This document shows, one piece after another, positions 35,378 to 43,952 of a stretch of DNA of 64,000 nt (position 1 is the first letter of the stretch; each line of letters starts with the position of its first letter). Both the position numbers and the translations under genes were made by a program. A model generated the notes under the pieces. The model did no database searches and had not been told where the DNA came from. It saw only the letters and a list, made by a program, of their open reading frames with translations. Source of the DNA: Stackebrandtia albiflava (GTDB lineage Bacteria > Actinomycetota > Actinomycetes > Mycobacteriales > Micromonosporaceae); NCBI RefSeq assembly GCF_007994225.1, contig NZ_VLLL01000005.1, positions 1,096,081-1,160,080 of the forward strand, written 5' to 3'.

Positions 35378-36643
35378 TCACGGCCGGGCCGGCAACCGCC
35401 GGTGCCCCCACAGCGCCGACAGCGGAAGCGCCAGGATGCCGTCTCCGAACGACACGCTCTGTGAACCCAGGTGCAACAGGATTCCCGCCCGGAACCGCTC
35501 CCCCAGGCGGTCCCGCAACCAGCGCAGACCAGCGGCACCGGCGGCGGTCGGCGACGCGGTCGCCTTCACCTCGATGCCGACCACCCCTCCGTCGGGCGCC
35601 TCCAGGATGAAGTCGATCTCTCTGCCGTCGGCGGCACGAAGGTGCGACAAGGTGATCCGCGCCCGGGTGTTGGCGATCGCCTTGACGAGTTCGGTGGCCA
35701 CGAAGGTCTCCAGCAGCGGGCCGAGCAGCGGGTCACCCGGGGTCGCGATCCGGTCGCGTTCGGCACCCATCAGGTGCGCGGCCAGGCCCGAATCCGAGGG
35801 GTACAACTTGGGACTCTTCGTCAGCCTGACACTCAGCCGGTTCGACCACGCCGGGACCCGCAGCGTCAGATACACCATGTCCAGATAAGACAGATAGTTC
35901 CGGGTGGTCTCCCGGCTGGTGTCGATGCCACGGGCGAGGTTGGCCGTCATACTGATCCCACCCGAGTGCGCGGCTATCAACGCGAGCAGACGCGGCAGCG
36001 CCTCGGCGTGCGCCACCGATGCGAAGTCCCGGATGTCGCGGTTGATGACCGTGGTCAGGTAACCGTCGTACCAGGCGCCGCGCGCGACATCCGACCTCAG
36101 CGAGAGCGGCTCGGGGAAACCGCCGGCCAGGACGACGTCCAGGTATTCGTCGCGCCGCCAATCCGATTCCCGGGCGAACGCCGCGGCGTCGGAGAACATC
36201 GCCGCCGGGAATCCGCCGGCGTCACCGGTCCGCTCGGCCATACTGAACGGCCACAGGTCCACGAAGACCGCTCGCCCGGCCAGCGACTCGGACAGGTGGG
36301 GAACGGTGAGGAAGCGGCTGGAGCCCGACAGGATGAAGCGGCCCGGCCGGGTGTCTTCATCGACGACGATCTTTATGGCCCGCACCAAGGCGTCTCCACC
36401 ACGCTGCACCTCGTCGATCAACCGCGGCGAAGCGCCGTAACGCGCGAATGTCAACGGGTCGTCCCTGGCGGCCTGCCGGTTGGTCTCGTCATCGAGGCTT
36501 CGATAAGCGGTACCGTCGCGGCCTTGGAACTGCCGCAACAAGGTGGTCTTGCCGGACTGCCGGGGACCTCCGATGATCACGACCCGCAGTTCGGTGGTCA
36601 ATTCCGTGACCAGCGGCTGCACCGCGCGCGTTATCAAGCTCAT
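35378..36643 (-). CDS. AAA-type ATPase with DUF4143 domain
   Basis: 421 residues from the ATG at 36641-36643, chosen for its AGGA 5 bp upstream; in-frame ATGs at 36655 and 36685 are alternatives. Walker A is GGPRQSGKTTL, followed by the AAA_14 motifs YRSLDDETNRQAA, PRLIDEVQR (Walker B) and RFILSGSSRFL. The C-terminal DUF4143 region contains a nuclease-like motif, GREIDFILEAPDG...VVGIEVKA, resembling the D...ExK core. These ATPases are widespread, often horizontally mobile, and of unknown role. Repeated boxes upstream are described separately. Confidence 0.88.
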   Translation of the reverse strand: MSLITRAVQPLVTELTTELRVVIIGGPRQSGKTTLLRQFQGRDGTAYRSLDDETNRQAARDDPLTFARYGASPRLIDEVQRGGDALVRAIKIVVDEDTRPGRFILSGSSRFLTVPHLSESLAGRAVFVDLWPFSMAERTGDAGGFPAAMFSDAAAFARESDWRRDEYLDVVLAGGFPEPLSLRSDVARGAWYDGYLTTVINRDIRDFASVAHAEALPRLLALIAAHSGGISMTANLARGIDTSRETTRNYLSYLDMVYLTLRVPAWSNRLSVRLTKSPKLYPSDSGLAAHLMGAERDRIATPGDPLLGPLLETFVATELVKAIANTRARITLSHLRAADGREIDFILEAPDGGVVGIEVKATASPTAAGAAGLRWLRDRLGERFRAGILLHLGSQSVSFGDGILALPLSALWGHRRLPARP

Positions 36644-36701
36644 CGAGGTCCTCATGTGCCGTCGTTCCGTCAGCGACGGGTCCATGCTAGCCGCTGAGCC
36701 T

Positions 36702-36801
36702 GAAATGTGGCAGGTGACTTTCCGGAAATCCGACAGGTCGGTTGCCGGAAATCCGGCAGGTGACTTGCCGGATTTCCGAAAGGTGAGGTGTCGGAATCCG
36801 C
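36702..36801. repeat. Array of CCGGAAATCCG boxes upstream of the DUF4143 ATPase
   Basis: Four boxes at about 22-24-bp spacing: TCCGGAAATCCG (36722-36733), GCCGGAAATCCG (36745-36756), its inverted form CCGGATTTCCG (36769-36779), and a decayed copy TCGGAATCCG near 36792. They alternate with CAGGTGACTT-type spacers. The second and third pair as an 11-bp stem (36747-36757 with 36769-36779). Confidence 0.75.
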
Positions 36802-36957
36802 ATGGCCACGTCACATTCCGGCGCGAACCGCCGTCGAGGCGCGTGACGGAGACGGTGCGGCGTACCGGCGCGGCACGCACCGGCCCCGTCGGGCGGCGCA
36901 GTGGAGCAGTAGGTTCGGGGACGGCCCGTAGGGGTGTCGCGCGACGGAGGAGGGTGA

Positions 36958-37500
36958 ATGCGGTATCTGGCGTTGCTCAGAGGCGTCAACGTGGGTGGGC
37001 ACAACAAGCTGCCGATGGCGGAACTGCGTGCGCTGTGCGGTGAGCTGGGCTGGCGGAACGTCGGCACCTATATCCAGTCCGGCAACGTGGTGTTCGACGC
37101 GGACGGGTCCACCGCACGGGTCCGGGACGACCTGGCGTCCGGAATCGCCGAACGCTTCGGGTTCCGGCCCGCCGTCGTACTGCGCGACGTCGCGGGACTC
37201 GACGCCGCGATGGCCGCCAACCCGTTCACCGACCGGGATCTCGATCCGGCGAAGCTCACGGTCACCTTCCTGGCGGAGCCGGTGCCCGAGTCGGTGCGGG
37301 CCGCCGTGACCGTACCCCCGGGGCTTCCGGAGCAGGCCGCCGCGACCCGCACCGAACTGTACGTCTACTACCCCGACGGCATGGGCCGGTCGAAACTCGA
37401 CCGCTCGCCGTTCTGGAAACCGCTGGCGGGAACGGTGACCACCACCCGCAACTGGCGCACCGTCCTGAAACTGCGCGACATGCTGGCGGCGGTGGACTGA
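36958..37500 (+). CDS. DUF1697 family protein
   Basis: 180 residues. The family start MRYLALLRGVNVGGHNKLPM and the NVGTYIQSGNVVFDADG segment are diagnostic, and the C-terminal GRSKLDRSPFWKPL with TTRNWRTVLKLRDML completes the family pattern. It is a small alpha/beta protein of unknown biochemical role, usually encoded alone, as here. GGAGGA precedes the ATG. Confidence 0.93.
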   Translation: MRYLALLRGVNVGGHNKLPMAELRALCGELGWRNVGTYIQSGNVVFDADGSTARVRDDLASGIAERFGFRPAVVLRDVAGLDAAMAANPFTDRDLDPAKLTVTFLAEPVPESVRAAVTVPPGLPEQAAATRTELYVYYPDGMGRSKLDRSPFWKPLAGTVTTTRNWRTVLKLRDMLAAVD

Positions 37501-37583
37501 ACCGCCACCGGGCTCGCGGAGCCGGCCTTGGCGGCATCCGACGCGGTGCGGAGACGGCAACGCGGCGCCGCTAGGCTGCCGCC

Positions 37584-38039
37584 ATGCCGTTGAGCGACAC
37601 CGACATCAGCACCGCGCTCACCGACGACGCCCATCTGGGGGCGCCGTACCCGGGCCGCTGGAACGTCCCGCCGTATCCCGACGTGGACCTCGCGGGCGGC
37701 ACCGGTGCGGTGGTCGCCGACGATCCCGGTATCAGCGTGCTGGCAGTCGACCGGGCCGACGGCCGCCTCCTGCTCGTCACCGACGACGGCGTCCACCCCG
37801 TCAACGGCTCACTGTCCGCGTTCGTCGCCTGCGCCCGCGAGTACCTGGAGGCCCGGGACGCCGTCACCGAGATCGAGGACGAGGGCGACGCGGAGTGGGA
37901 CGAGGACGGTGAGGAGGACGCCGTCGCACAGATCGGCCTGGATCTCCACCGCAGATTCGAGGCCATCGACCCGGTGGCGGTCGCGGACGAGAACGACTTC
38001 TGGGCGGTGGCCGCCGAGGAGCTCGGCTACGGCATGTGA
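37584..38039 (+). CDS. Acidic hypothetical protein (possibly SUKH-like)
   Basis: 151 residues, strongly acidic in the last third (EIEDEGDAEWDEDGEEDA). The central part GISVLAVDRADGRLLLVTDDGVHPVNGSLSAFVACAREYLEARDAV resembles the core of SMI1/KNR4 (SUKH) proteins, which include immunity proteins, but the match is weak. TAGGCT 6 bp before the ATG suggests leaderless expression. No toxin gene adjoins it. Confidence 0.6.
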   Translation: MPLSDTDISTALTDDAHLGAPYPGRWNVPPYPDVDLAGGTGAVVADDPGISVLAVDRADGRLLLVTDDGVHPVNGSLSAFVACAREYLEARDAVTEIEDEGDAEWDEDGEEDAVAQIGLDLHRRFEAIDPVAVADENDFWAVAAEELGYGM

Positions 38040-38101
38040 CCGCCGCGCGGACGTCTTACGCCCAGGCCGCCAGGACCTCGTCCGGCCCCCACACCAGATC
38101 G

Positions 38102-38458
38102 CTACTCCTGCGGCTCGGTGAGCATCGGGCCGAGCGGCCGGCCGGCCAGGATGTGGAGGTGTGCGTGCATGACCTCCTGGCCCGAGTCGGGGCCGGTGTT
38201 GAACAGCAGCCGGTAACCGGCGTCGGCGAACTCCTGGGCGACGGCGATCTCGCCCGCCTCCCGAAGCAGTTCACCGGCCAGCCGCGGGTCGTCCCGCGCC
38301 ATGTCGAAGGCGGTGTCGTAGTGCCGCTTGGGGATGACCAGGATGTGCTGCGGAGCCTTGGGATCGATGTCCCTGAACGCCAGGACCTCCTCGGCGTCGG
38401 CCACGACGGTGGCCGGAACGTCTCCGGCGACGATCTTGCAGAACAGACAGTCGGTCAT
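38102..38458 (-). CDS. HIT family (histidine triad) protein
   Basis: 118 residues from MTDCLFCKI at 38456-38458. The triad motif HAHLHIL follows QEVM, and the N-terminal zinc-type CLFCKIVAGDVPA is typical of the Hint branch. Hint proteins hydrolyse adenosine phosphoramidates. TAACAT upstream suggests a leaderless mRNA. Gene order HIT-dnaJ-hrcA on one strand is a common actinobacterial arrangement. Confidence 0.94.
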   Translation of the reverse strand: MTDCLFCKIVAGDVPATVVADAEEVLAFRDIDPKAPQHILVIPKRHYDTAFDMARDDPRLAGELLREAGEIAVAQEFADAGYRLLFNTGPDSGQEVMHAHLHILAGRPLGPMLTEPQE

Positions 38459-38546
38459 CCCCACATGTTACGTACCCGCCACGAGACGTCCCGGAAACGC
38501 CCGCCGCCCCGGAACGCGCCGGATCCGAGGCGGTGTGGGCGCCGGG

Positions 38547-39704
38547 TCAGCCGTGTCCGTTGAACGCGTCCCGCATCCGGGAGAAGAAGCCGTTGCCCTT
38601 GGAGGTCTCCACGATGTCCTCGCCGCGCATCTCGGCCAGCTCGTGCAACAGCCGCTCCTGTTCCGCGTCGAGTTTGGTGGGTGTGCGGATGTCCAGGTGC
38701 ACGTAGAGGTCGCCCCGCACGTCGCCACCGCGCAACACCGGCACCCCGGCGCCCCGGATCCGCAGCGTGGAGCCCGGTTGCGTACCGGCGTGCACGTCGA
38801 TCTGCTCTTCGCCGTCCAACGTCGTGACCGTGAGCCGGGTGCCCAGCGCGGCCGCCGTCATCGGCAGCTTCAGCTTGCAGTGCAGGTCGTCGCCCTCCCG
38901 CGTGAAGACGTCGTGCGGTTTCTCCCGGATCTCCACGTATAGGTCGCCGGGCGGCCCGGCACCGGGGCCCACCTCGCCCTGACCGGCCAAGCGGATGCGC
39001 ATCCCGTTCTCGACGCCCGGCGGGATCTTCACCGTCATCTTGCGCCGGGTGGGGACCCTGCCCTCGCCGCCACACTTGGCGCACGGGCGAGTGATCACGG
39101 TACCGAAACCGCTGCACGTCGGGCAGGGACGCGCCGTGACCACCTGACCGAGGATCGTCCGCTGCACGCTCTGCACCTCACCGGCGCCCGCGCAGGTGTC
39201 ACAGGTGACCGGCTGCGAACCGTCGGCGGTGCCCACGCCCTCGCAGCTGCTGCACACCACGGCCGTGTCGACCGTGATCGGGGTCTCCATCCCGAACGCG
39301 GCCTCCTTGAGTTCCAGGTCCAGTCGCAGCACCGCGTCGGATCCGGGCCGCTTCCGCGAACGCGGCCCCCTGGCCGCTCCGCCCATGCCGCCGCCGAAGA
39401 AGGCGTCCATGATGTCCTGGAACCCCATGAACGGCCCGGCGGCACCCGCCCCGCCACCGCCGCCACCGGCGGCCAACGGGTCACCGCCGAGGTCGACGAT
39501 CTGCCGCTTCTGCGGGTCCGACAACACCTCGAACGCGGCGTTGATCTCCTTGAACTTCTCCTGCGCCTCCGGGGCCGGATTGACGTCGGGGTGGAACTCC
39601 CGCGCCAGTTTGCGGTACGCCCGTTTGAGGTCGTCCGGCGTGGCGTCGCGCGCGACGCCGAGAATCGCGTAATAGTCCTTGGCCACGTGTGCTCTCGATG
39701 TCAT
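38547..39704 (-). CDS. dnaJ: Chaperone DnaJ (second actinobacterial type, hrcA-linked)
   Basis: 385 residues; a GTG at 39684-39686 (VAKDYYAILGV) is an alternative start. J-domain about 7-73 with the HPD motif, Gly-rich linker, then four CxxCxGxG zinc motifs (CSSCEGVG, CDTCAGAG, CPTCSGFG, CAKCGGEG) and the C-terminal substrate-binding domains. It stimulates DnaK ATPase and presents unfolded proteins. It follows hrcA by 27 bp and is therefore under the CIRCE operator. Confidence 0.95.
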   Translation of the reverse strand: MTSRAHVAKDYYAILGVARDATPDDLKRAYRKLAREFHPDVNPAPEAQEKFKEINAAFEVLSDPQKRQIVDLGGDPLAAGGGGGGAGAAGPFMGFQDIMDAFFGGGMGGAARGPRSRKRPGSDAVLRLDLELKEAAFGMETPITVDTAVVCSSCEGVGTADGSQPVTCDTCAGAGEVQSVQRTILGQVVTARPCPTCSGFGTVITRPCAKCGGEGRVPTRRKMTVKIPPGVENGMRIRLAGQGEVGPGAGPPGDLYVEIREKPHDVFTREGDDLHCKLKLPMTAAALGTRLTVTTLDGEEQIDVHAGTQPGSTLRIRGAGVPVLRGGDVRGDLYVHLDIRTPTKLDAEQERLLHELAEMRGEDIVETSKGNGFFSRMRDAFNGHG

Positions 39705-39731
39705 TCGAAGGATTGGGAAGTTCCACGGCGG

Positions 39732-40754
39732 TCAGTTCTGCGCCAGGATCTCGCTGACGTACCTCGCCACCGTACGCACCGCCGCGATGGTACCGGGGTA
39801 GTCCATTCTGGTCGGGCCGACGACGCCGAGACCGCCGACGACGGATCCAGCCGGACCATACCCGGTGCTGACCACCGAGGTACCGTCCAAGCCGACGATG
39901 TCGTTCTCCTCACCGATGGTGATGCGCAGTGTGGCTCCGGAGTCGATCTCGCCGAGCAGTTTCAGCAGTACGACCTCCTCCTCCAGCGCCTCCAGGATGG
40001 GACGCAGCGAACCGGAGAAGTCGAGGGCGTGCCGGGTCAGGTTGGCGGTACCCGCGAGCGCGATGCGTTCCTCACCGCGTTCCACCAACGTCTCCAACAG
40101 CACCGTGGACAGCGTAGTCATCGCGGGCCGCAACTGCGGCGACGACTCGTCCACCAGCGCCTGGATCTCCATCGGCGTCTCGGTGAGCCGCACCCCCACG
40201 AGCTTGTCGTTGACCAGCGACCGAAGTGTCAGCACGTCCTCGTCGGAGACGTCGGCCGGGAAGTCCACGATCCGCTGTTCGACCCGGCCGGTGTCGGTGA
40301 TCATCACCAGCATCAACCGGCCCGGCGCGAGCCTGACCAGTTCGAGGTGCCTGACGCTGGAACGCGACAGGCTCGGGTACTGGACCACGGCGACCTGCCT
40401 GGTCAGTTGCGCCAACAGCCGCACCGTGCGGTGGACGACGTCGTTGAGGTCCACGGCCTCGTCGAGGAAGCGGTGGACGGCGCGCCGTTCGGCGGCCGTC
40501 AACGGCTTGATCTTGCTGAGCCGGTCCACGAACAACCGGTACCCCTTGTTGGTGGGTACCCGGCCCGCGCTGGTGTGCGGCTGCCGGATGTACCCCTCCT
40601 CCTCGAGGAAGGCCATGTCGTTGCGGATGGTCGCCGAGGACACGCCGAGGGCGTGCCGGCTCACGAGCGACTTCGATCCGACCGGCTCCTGGGTGAGGAC
40701 GTAGTCCTCGACAATGGCACGCAGCACGTCGAGCCGACGATCACCCATCGACAT
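39732..40754 (-). CDS. hrcA: Heat-inducible transcription repressor HrcA
   Basis: 340 residues from [11 protein letters not shown] (ATG at 40752-40754). Winged helix at the N-terminus ([32 protein letters not shown]), GAF-like middle, and the C-terminal dimerisation part. It binds CIRCE and represses heat-shock genes with GroE as co-factor. A CIRCE element lies directly upstream, so it controls its own hrcA-dnaJ operon. Confidence 0.96.
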   Translation of the reverse strand: MSMGDRRLDVLRAIVEDYVLTQEPVGSKSLVSRHALGVSSATIRNDMAFLEEEGYIRQPHTSAGRVPTNKGYRLFVDRLSKIKPLTAAERRAVHRFLDEAVDLNDVVHRTVRLLAQLTRQVAVVQYPSLSRSSVRHLELVRLAPGRLMLVMITDTGRVEQRIVDFPADVSDEDVLTLRSLVNDKLVGVRLTETPMEIQALVDESSPQLRPAMTTLSTVLLETLVERGEERIALAGTANLTRHALDFSGSLRPILEALEEEVVLLKLLGEIDSGATLRITIGEENDIVGLDGTSVVSTGYGPAGSVVGGLGVVGPTRMDYPGTIAAVRTVARYVSEILAQN

Positions 40755-40786
40755 CGCGTAGACCACCTCCAGGGGCTCGGCGGGTT

Positions 40787-40814
40787 CTGGCACTCAAAGC
40801 TGTCGAGTGCCAAG
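40787..40814 (-). promoter_or_regulatory. CIRCE operator of hrcA-dnaJ
   Basis: TGGCACTC (40788-40795), 9-bp spacer, GAGTGCCA (40805-40812): the CIRCE inverted repeat with the canonical spacing and one substitution per arm relative to TTAGCACTC, 33 bp upstream of the hrcA start. Confidence 0.93.
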
Positions 40815-40865
40815 CCTACCCGGTCAGCGCGCGGCGACTCCGGGGCGCGGTGCCACCTGTGAGGG

Positions 40866-41444
40866 ATGCGCACGGGAAGTAGCGTGAAGGATGTGACCTA
40901 TCCGCACCACCACTACGACTCCTCGCCGCCCGACCCGGGGTCGTACGGTCAGTACCAGGGATACCCCGACGGCGGCTACATCCCGCCCGGGTACCCGCCG
41001 CCGGGCCACCCGCCGTACGGTGCCTACCAGCAACCCGGCTACGGCGGTATCACGCCGCAGGAGCTCAGCGACGCCGCCACCGCGAACTACCTCGGCCTGG
41101 CCTGCCTGCTCAGCCCCGCCTTCGGCTGGATCGGCGCACTCGTCTACCGCAACAACGCCGGCGAGCGCTCGCAGTTCGTGCGTTCCAGCGCCACCAACGC
41201 GTTGAACTTCCACCTGTCGATCCTGGTCTACCTCGTCGCCGGCTTCATCGGAATGTGCGCGGTCTCGGTGATCCTCGGCGTGCTGACCCCCGACGGGGTC
41301 GGTTTCCTGGTGTGGTTCCTGGTGGTCCCGCTGGTGCTGGGACTGCTGATATGGCAGATCGTCGCGAGCTGCGTCGGCGCGGCACACGCCAACCGCGGCG
41401 AGGTGTTCCGGTATCCGGGTGCAATCCGGATGGTGAAGAACTGA
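40866..41444 (+). CDS. DUF4870-like membrane protein with Pro/Gly/Tyr-rich N-terminus
   Basis: 192 residues; the exact start is uncertain (ATG at 40866, GTGs at 40884 and 40893). The first 60 residues are low-complexity and rich in P, G, Y and Q (YIPPGYPPPGHPPYG). A DUF4870-type core follows, with NYLGLACLLSPAFGWIGALVY, the conserved SQFVRSSATNALNFH and about three or four membrane helices. Unknown function. Its last codons and stop are part of a 29-bp sequence repeated three times. Confidence 0.85.
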   Translation: MRTGSSVKDVTYPHHHYDSSPPDPGSYGQYQGYPDGGYIPPGYPPPGHPPYGAYQQPGYGGITPQELSDAATANYLGLACLLSPAFGWIGALVYRNNAGERSQFVRSSATNALNFHLSILVYLVAGFIGMCAVSVILGVLTPDGVGFLVWFLVVPLVLGLLIWQIVASCVGAAHANRGEVFRYPGAIRMVKN

Positions 41445-41510
41445 CGGGGTCCATCCGGATGGTCAAGAACTGACGGGTGCGATCCGGATGGTGAAGAACC
41501 GGCCGGTCGG
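41424..41510. repeat. 29-bp tandem triplication across the DUF4870 gene stop codon
   Basis: ATCCGGATGGTGAAGAACTG starts at 41424, 41453 (one mismatch) and 41482 (decaying at the end), a constant 29-bp period. The first copy encodes the final residues IRMVKN and the stop. Confidence 0.85.
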
Positions 41511-41511
41511 C

Positions 41512-42669
41512 TCAGTCCTGTGGCACGAGCAGGCCGCCGGAGGGGTCGACGGTGACGCCCGCCGGGCCGAAGTCGGCGGCCAACTCGTTGAAGTCGGCGA
41601 AGGCGCCGCCGGAGGGGTCGGACACCGGGTAGCCTCCGTCGACCATGTGGGTCGCCGTAACCGATCCGGTGACGAACTCGCCGTCGGCGGTCGTCGTGAC
41701 CTTCAATACGGCGCCCCGCCCGAGGGCGCCCTCCGAGGCGAGGACACCGTAACCGGCGAAGTTGCCCAGGCTGTGCGCGATGATCCTGCCCTTGTAGAAC
41801 TCGATGCCGCGCAGCACGTGGGGACCGTGCCCGATCACCAGGTCCGCACCCGCGTCCACGGCGGTGTGCCCCACCTGGAGGGAGTCGCCGCGCGACTCCC
41901 CGTAGAACTCCTCGGGCGCGCCCGTGACGTGTCGCGCGTCGGTGCCCTCCGCGCCGATGTGCATGCTGAGGACCACGACGTCGGCGCGGGCGTCGGCCGC
42001 CGACACCAAGGCCGACACCGCCTGGAGGTCCAGCAGGTTCGTGTAGAAGTCGTACGCGGCGACTCCCACGACCGCGACGGTGACGCCGTCGTCGGTCTCC
42101 AACTCGGTGATCTCGCCCTTCATGCCCGAGAGCGGGATCCCGACCGCCGCCAACGCGTCCCTGGTGTCGGTCACCCCCGCGGGGCCGGCATCGTAGCCGT
42201 GGTTGTTGGCGATGTTGAGGACGTCGAATCCGGCGTCGGCGAGGATCGGCGCGTACTCCGGCGGCATCCGGATGTACTCGCACGCGGTGTCGTCGACGCA
42301 CTTGGAGAAGTCGCTGCGGGTCGACAGCGGGCCCTCCAGGTTGCCGAACACGACGTCGCCGGTGAGTTCGTCCGCGACGCCGTCGAAGAAGCCCTCGCCG
42401 CCACCGGGCGGCAGCGCGTGGGGGTGGTCGCCCATGATCGTGTCACCGACCGCCGCGAGGTCCACGGTCGTCGCGACCGGGTCGTCCGGGTCGGTGTCGG
42501 CGACCGGTGAGGGGCCGGCCCCCGGAGACAGCGTCGCCGTGGCGGGGCCGGGCGCGACCAGCGCCATGGCCGAGACGATCACGGCGAGCGTCGCGACGAC
42601 GACGCCGGCGATCATGACGGCCGGGTGGCGGAGGACGTCGGGCAGAGAGGAGTAGAGGGGACGGTTCAT
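41512..42669 (-). CDS. CapA family protein (poly-gamma-glutamate synthesis type metallophosphatase fold)
   Basis: 385 residues. A single N-terminal membrane anchor (about 18-38) is followed by the PGA_cap domain: VDLAAVGDTIMGD (first metal site), VFGNLEGPLS, LNIANNHGYDAG (NNH motif), VVVLSMHIGAEG and IGHGPHVLRGIEFYKGRIIAHSLGNF. The metal-binding residues are all present. CapA proteins act on extracellular polymers or peptidoglycan-linked glutamate chains; no capBC genes are nearby, so the substrate is unknown. Confidence 0.92.
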   Translation of the reverse strand: MNRPLYSSLPDVLRHPAVMIAGVVVATLAVIVSAMALVAPGPATATLSPGAGPSPVADTDPDDPVATTVDLAAVGDTIMGDHPHALPPGGGEGFFDGVADELTGDVVFGNLEGPLSTRSDFSKCVDDTACEYIRMPPEYAPILADAGFDVLNIANNHGYDAGPAGVTDTRDALAAVGIPLSGMKGEITELETDDGVTVAVVGVAAYDFYTNLLDLQAVSALVSAADARADVVVLSMHIGAEGTDARHVTGAPEEFYGESRGDSLQVGHTAVDAGADLVIGHGPHVLRGIEFYKGRIIAHSLGNFAGYGVLASEGALGRGAVLKVTTTADGEFVTGSVTATHMVDGGYPVSDPSGGAFADFNELAADFGPAGVTVDPSGGLLVPQD

Positions 42670-42712
42670 GCGGGCCTCACGCGGGGGGGTGTCGCAGGGG
42701 CGGGGGCCGCGG

Positions 42713-43933
42713 TCAGTCCAGGAGGTCCCGCACCACCGCGTCGGCCAGCAACCGACCGCGCAGAGTCAGCCGGAGTAGGCCGCTGGACAGGGCGCCGGTG
42801 TCCAGAAGGCCGTCGGCGGCCAACCGCGTGGCGGCGGCCGGGCCACGGCCCTGTAGCGACGTTACCGGCATTCCGTCGGCCAGTCGCGACCTCAACAGCA
42901 GATCTTCCACATATCGTTGGTCCGCCGTGAGGATCTCGCGACCTTGCGCCGGGGACAGCCCCTGTGCCAGTCGCTCACCGTAACGCGACGGATGCTTGAC
43001 GTTCCACCAGCGCACGCCTGCGATGTGACTATGCGCACCCGGGCCGAAACCCCACCAGTCGCCGCCGGTCCAGTACAGCAGGTTGTGGCGGCACCGTGCC
43101 GCGTCGTCGCGCGCCCAGTTCGACACCTCGTACCAGGTCAGGCCCGCCGCCGACAGGACCTCCTCCGCCATCAGGTAGCGGTCGGCGGCGACGTCGTCGC
43201 TGGGCCGGGGCAGGTCACCGCGCCGGACCTTCGCCGCGAGGGCCGTGCCGTCCTCCACGATGAGGGAGTACGCCGACACGTGATCCACGCCGGTGCCGAC
43301 GGCGGCGTGGAGGCTCGCGGCGAAGTCCTCGGGCCGTTCGCCGGGGGTCCCGTAGATGAGGTCGAGGTTGACGTGGTCGAATCCGGCGTCCCGTGCCTCG
43401 GCCACCGCTTCCAACGCCCTACCCGGGGTGTGGCGGCGGTCGAGGGTCGCCAGGACGCCCGGCGCCGTGGACTGCATCCCCAGTGACACCCGGTTGAACC
43501 CGCCGGCGCGCAGCCGGCGCAGATAGTCCGGATCGACCGACTCGGGGTTGGCCTCGGTGGTGATCTCGGCGTCGGGGGCGAGTCCGAACGCGGCGTCGAT
43601 CTCGGCGACGACGCCCGACAACGCCTCCGGCGTCAACAGGGTGGGCGTACCTCCGCCGAAGAACACCGTCGACACCTTCGGGACGGCGCCGCCCACGACA
43701 CGCCGGGCCAGGGCGATCTCCCGGCCGACCAGGGCCGCGTAGTCGTCGCGGGTGACACCGCCGCCCAGCTCGGCGGCCGTGTAGGTGTTGAAGTCGCAGT
43801 ACCCGCAGCGGGACGCGCAGAACGGAACGTGCACATAGACACCGAAACCGCGCTCTCCGGCCCCGGCCAGTGCCGACTCGGGCAACCGGCCGTCGTCGGG
43901 AGCGGGTTCACCGTCTGGCAAAGCGGAAGGCAC
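42713..43933 (-). CDS. hemW: Heme chaperone HemW (radical SAM, coproporphyrinogen III oxidase-like)
   Basis: 406 residues from the GTG at 43931-43933 (VPSALPDGEP), which matches the usual actinobacterial start better than the ATG at 43952-43954. Radical SAM cysteines C39, C43 and C46 in HVPFCASRCGYCDF, then FFGGGTPTLL, and the HemW C-terminal domain. HemW members lack the extra cysteine of true HemN and act in heme delivery. The 5' end abuts the divergent enoyl-CoA hydratase gene. Confidence 0.93.
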   Translation of the reverse strand: MPSALPDGEPAPDDGRLPESALAGAGERGFGVYVHVPFCASRCGYCDFNTYTAAELGGGVTRDDYAALVGREIALARRVVGGAVPKVSTVFFGGGTPTLLTPEALSGVVAEIDAAFGLAPDAEITTEANPESVDPDYLRRLRAGGFNRVSLGMQSTAPGVLATLDRRHTPGRALEAVAEARDAGFDHVNLDLIYGTPGERPEDFAASLHAAVGTGVDHVSAYSLIVEDGTALAAKVRRGDLPRPSDDVAADRYLMAEEVLSAAGLTWYEVSNWARDDAARCRHNLLYWTGGDWWGFGPGAHSHIAGVRWWNVKHPSRYGERLAQGLSPAQGREILTADQRYVEDLLLRSRLADGMPVTSLQGRGPAAATRLAADGLLDTGALSSGLLRLTLRGRLLADAVVRDLLD

Positions 43934-43952
43934 GGGTATTACGGTACGTCCC

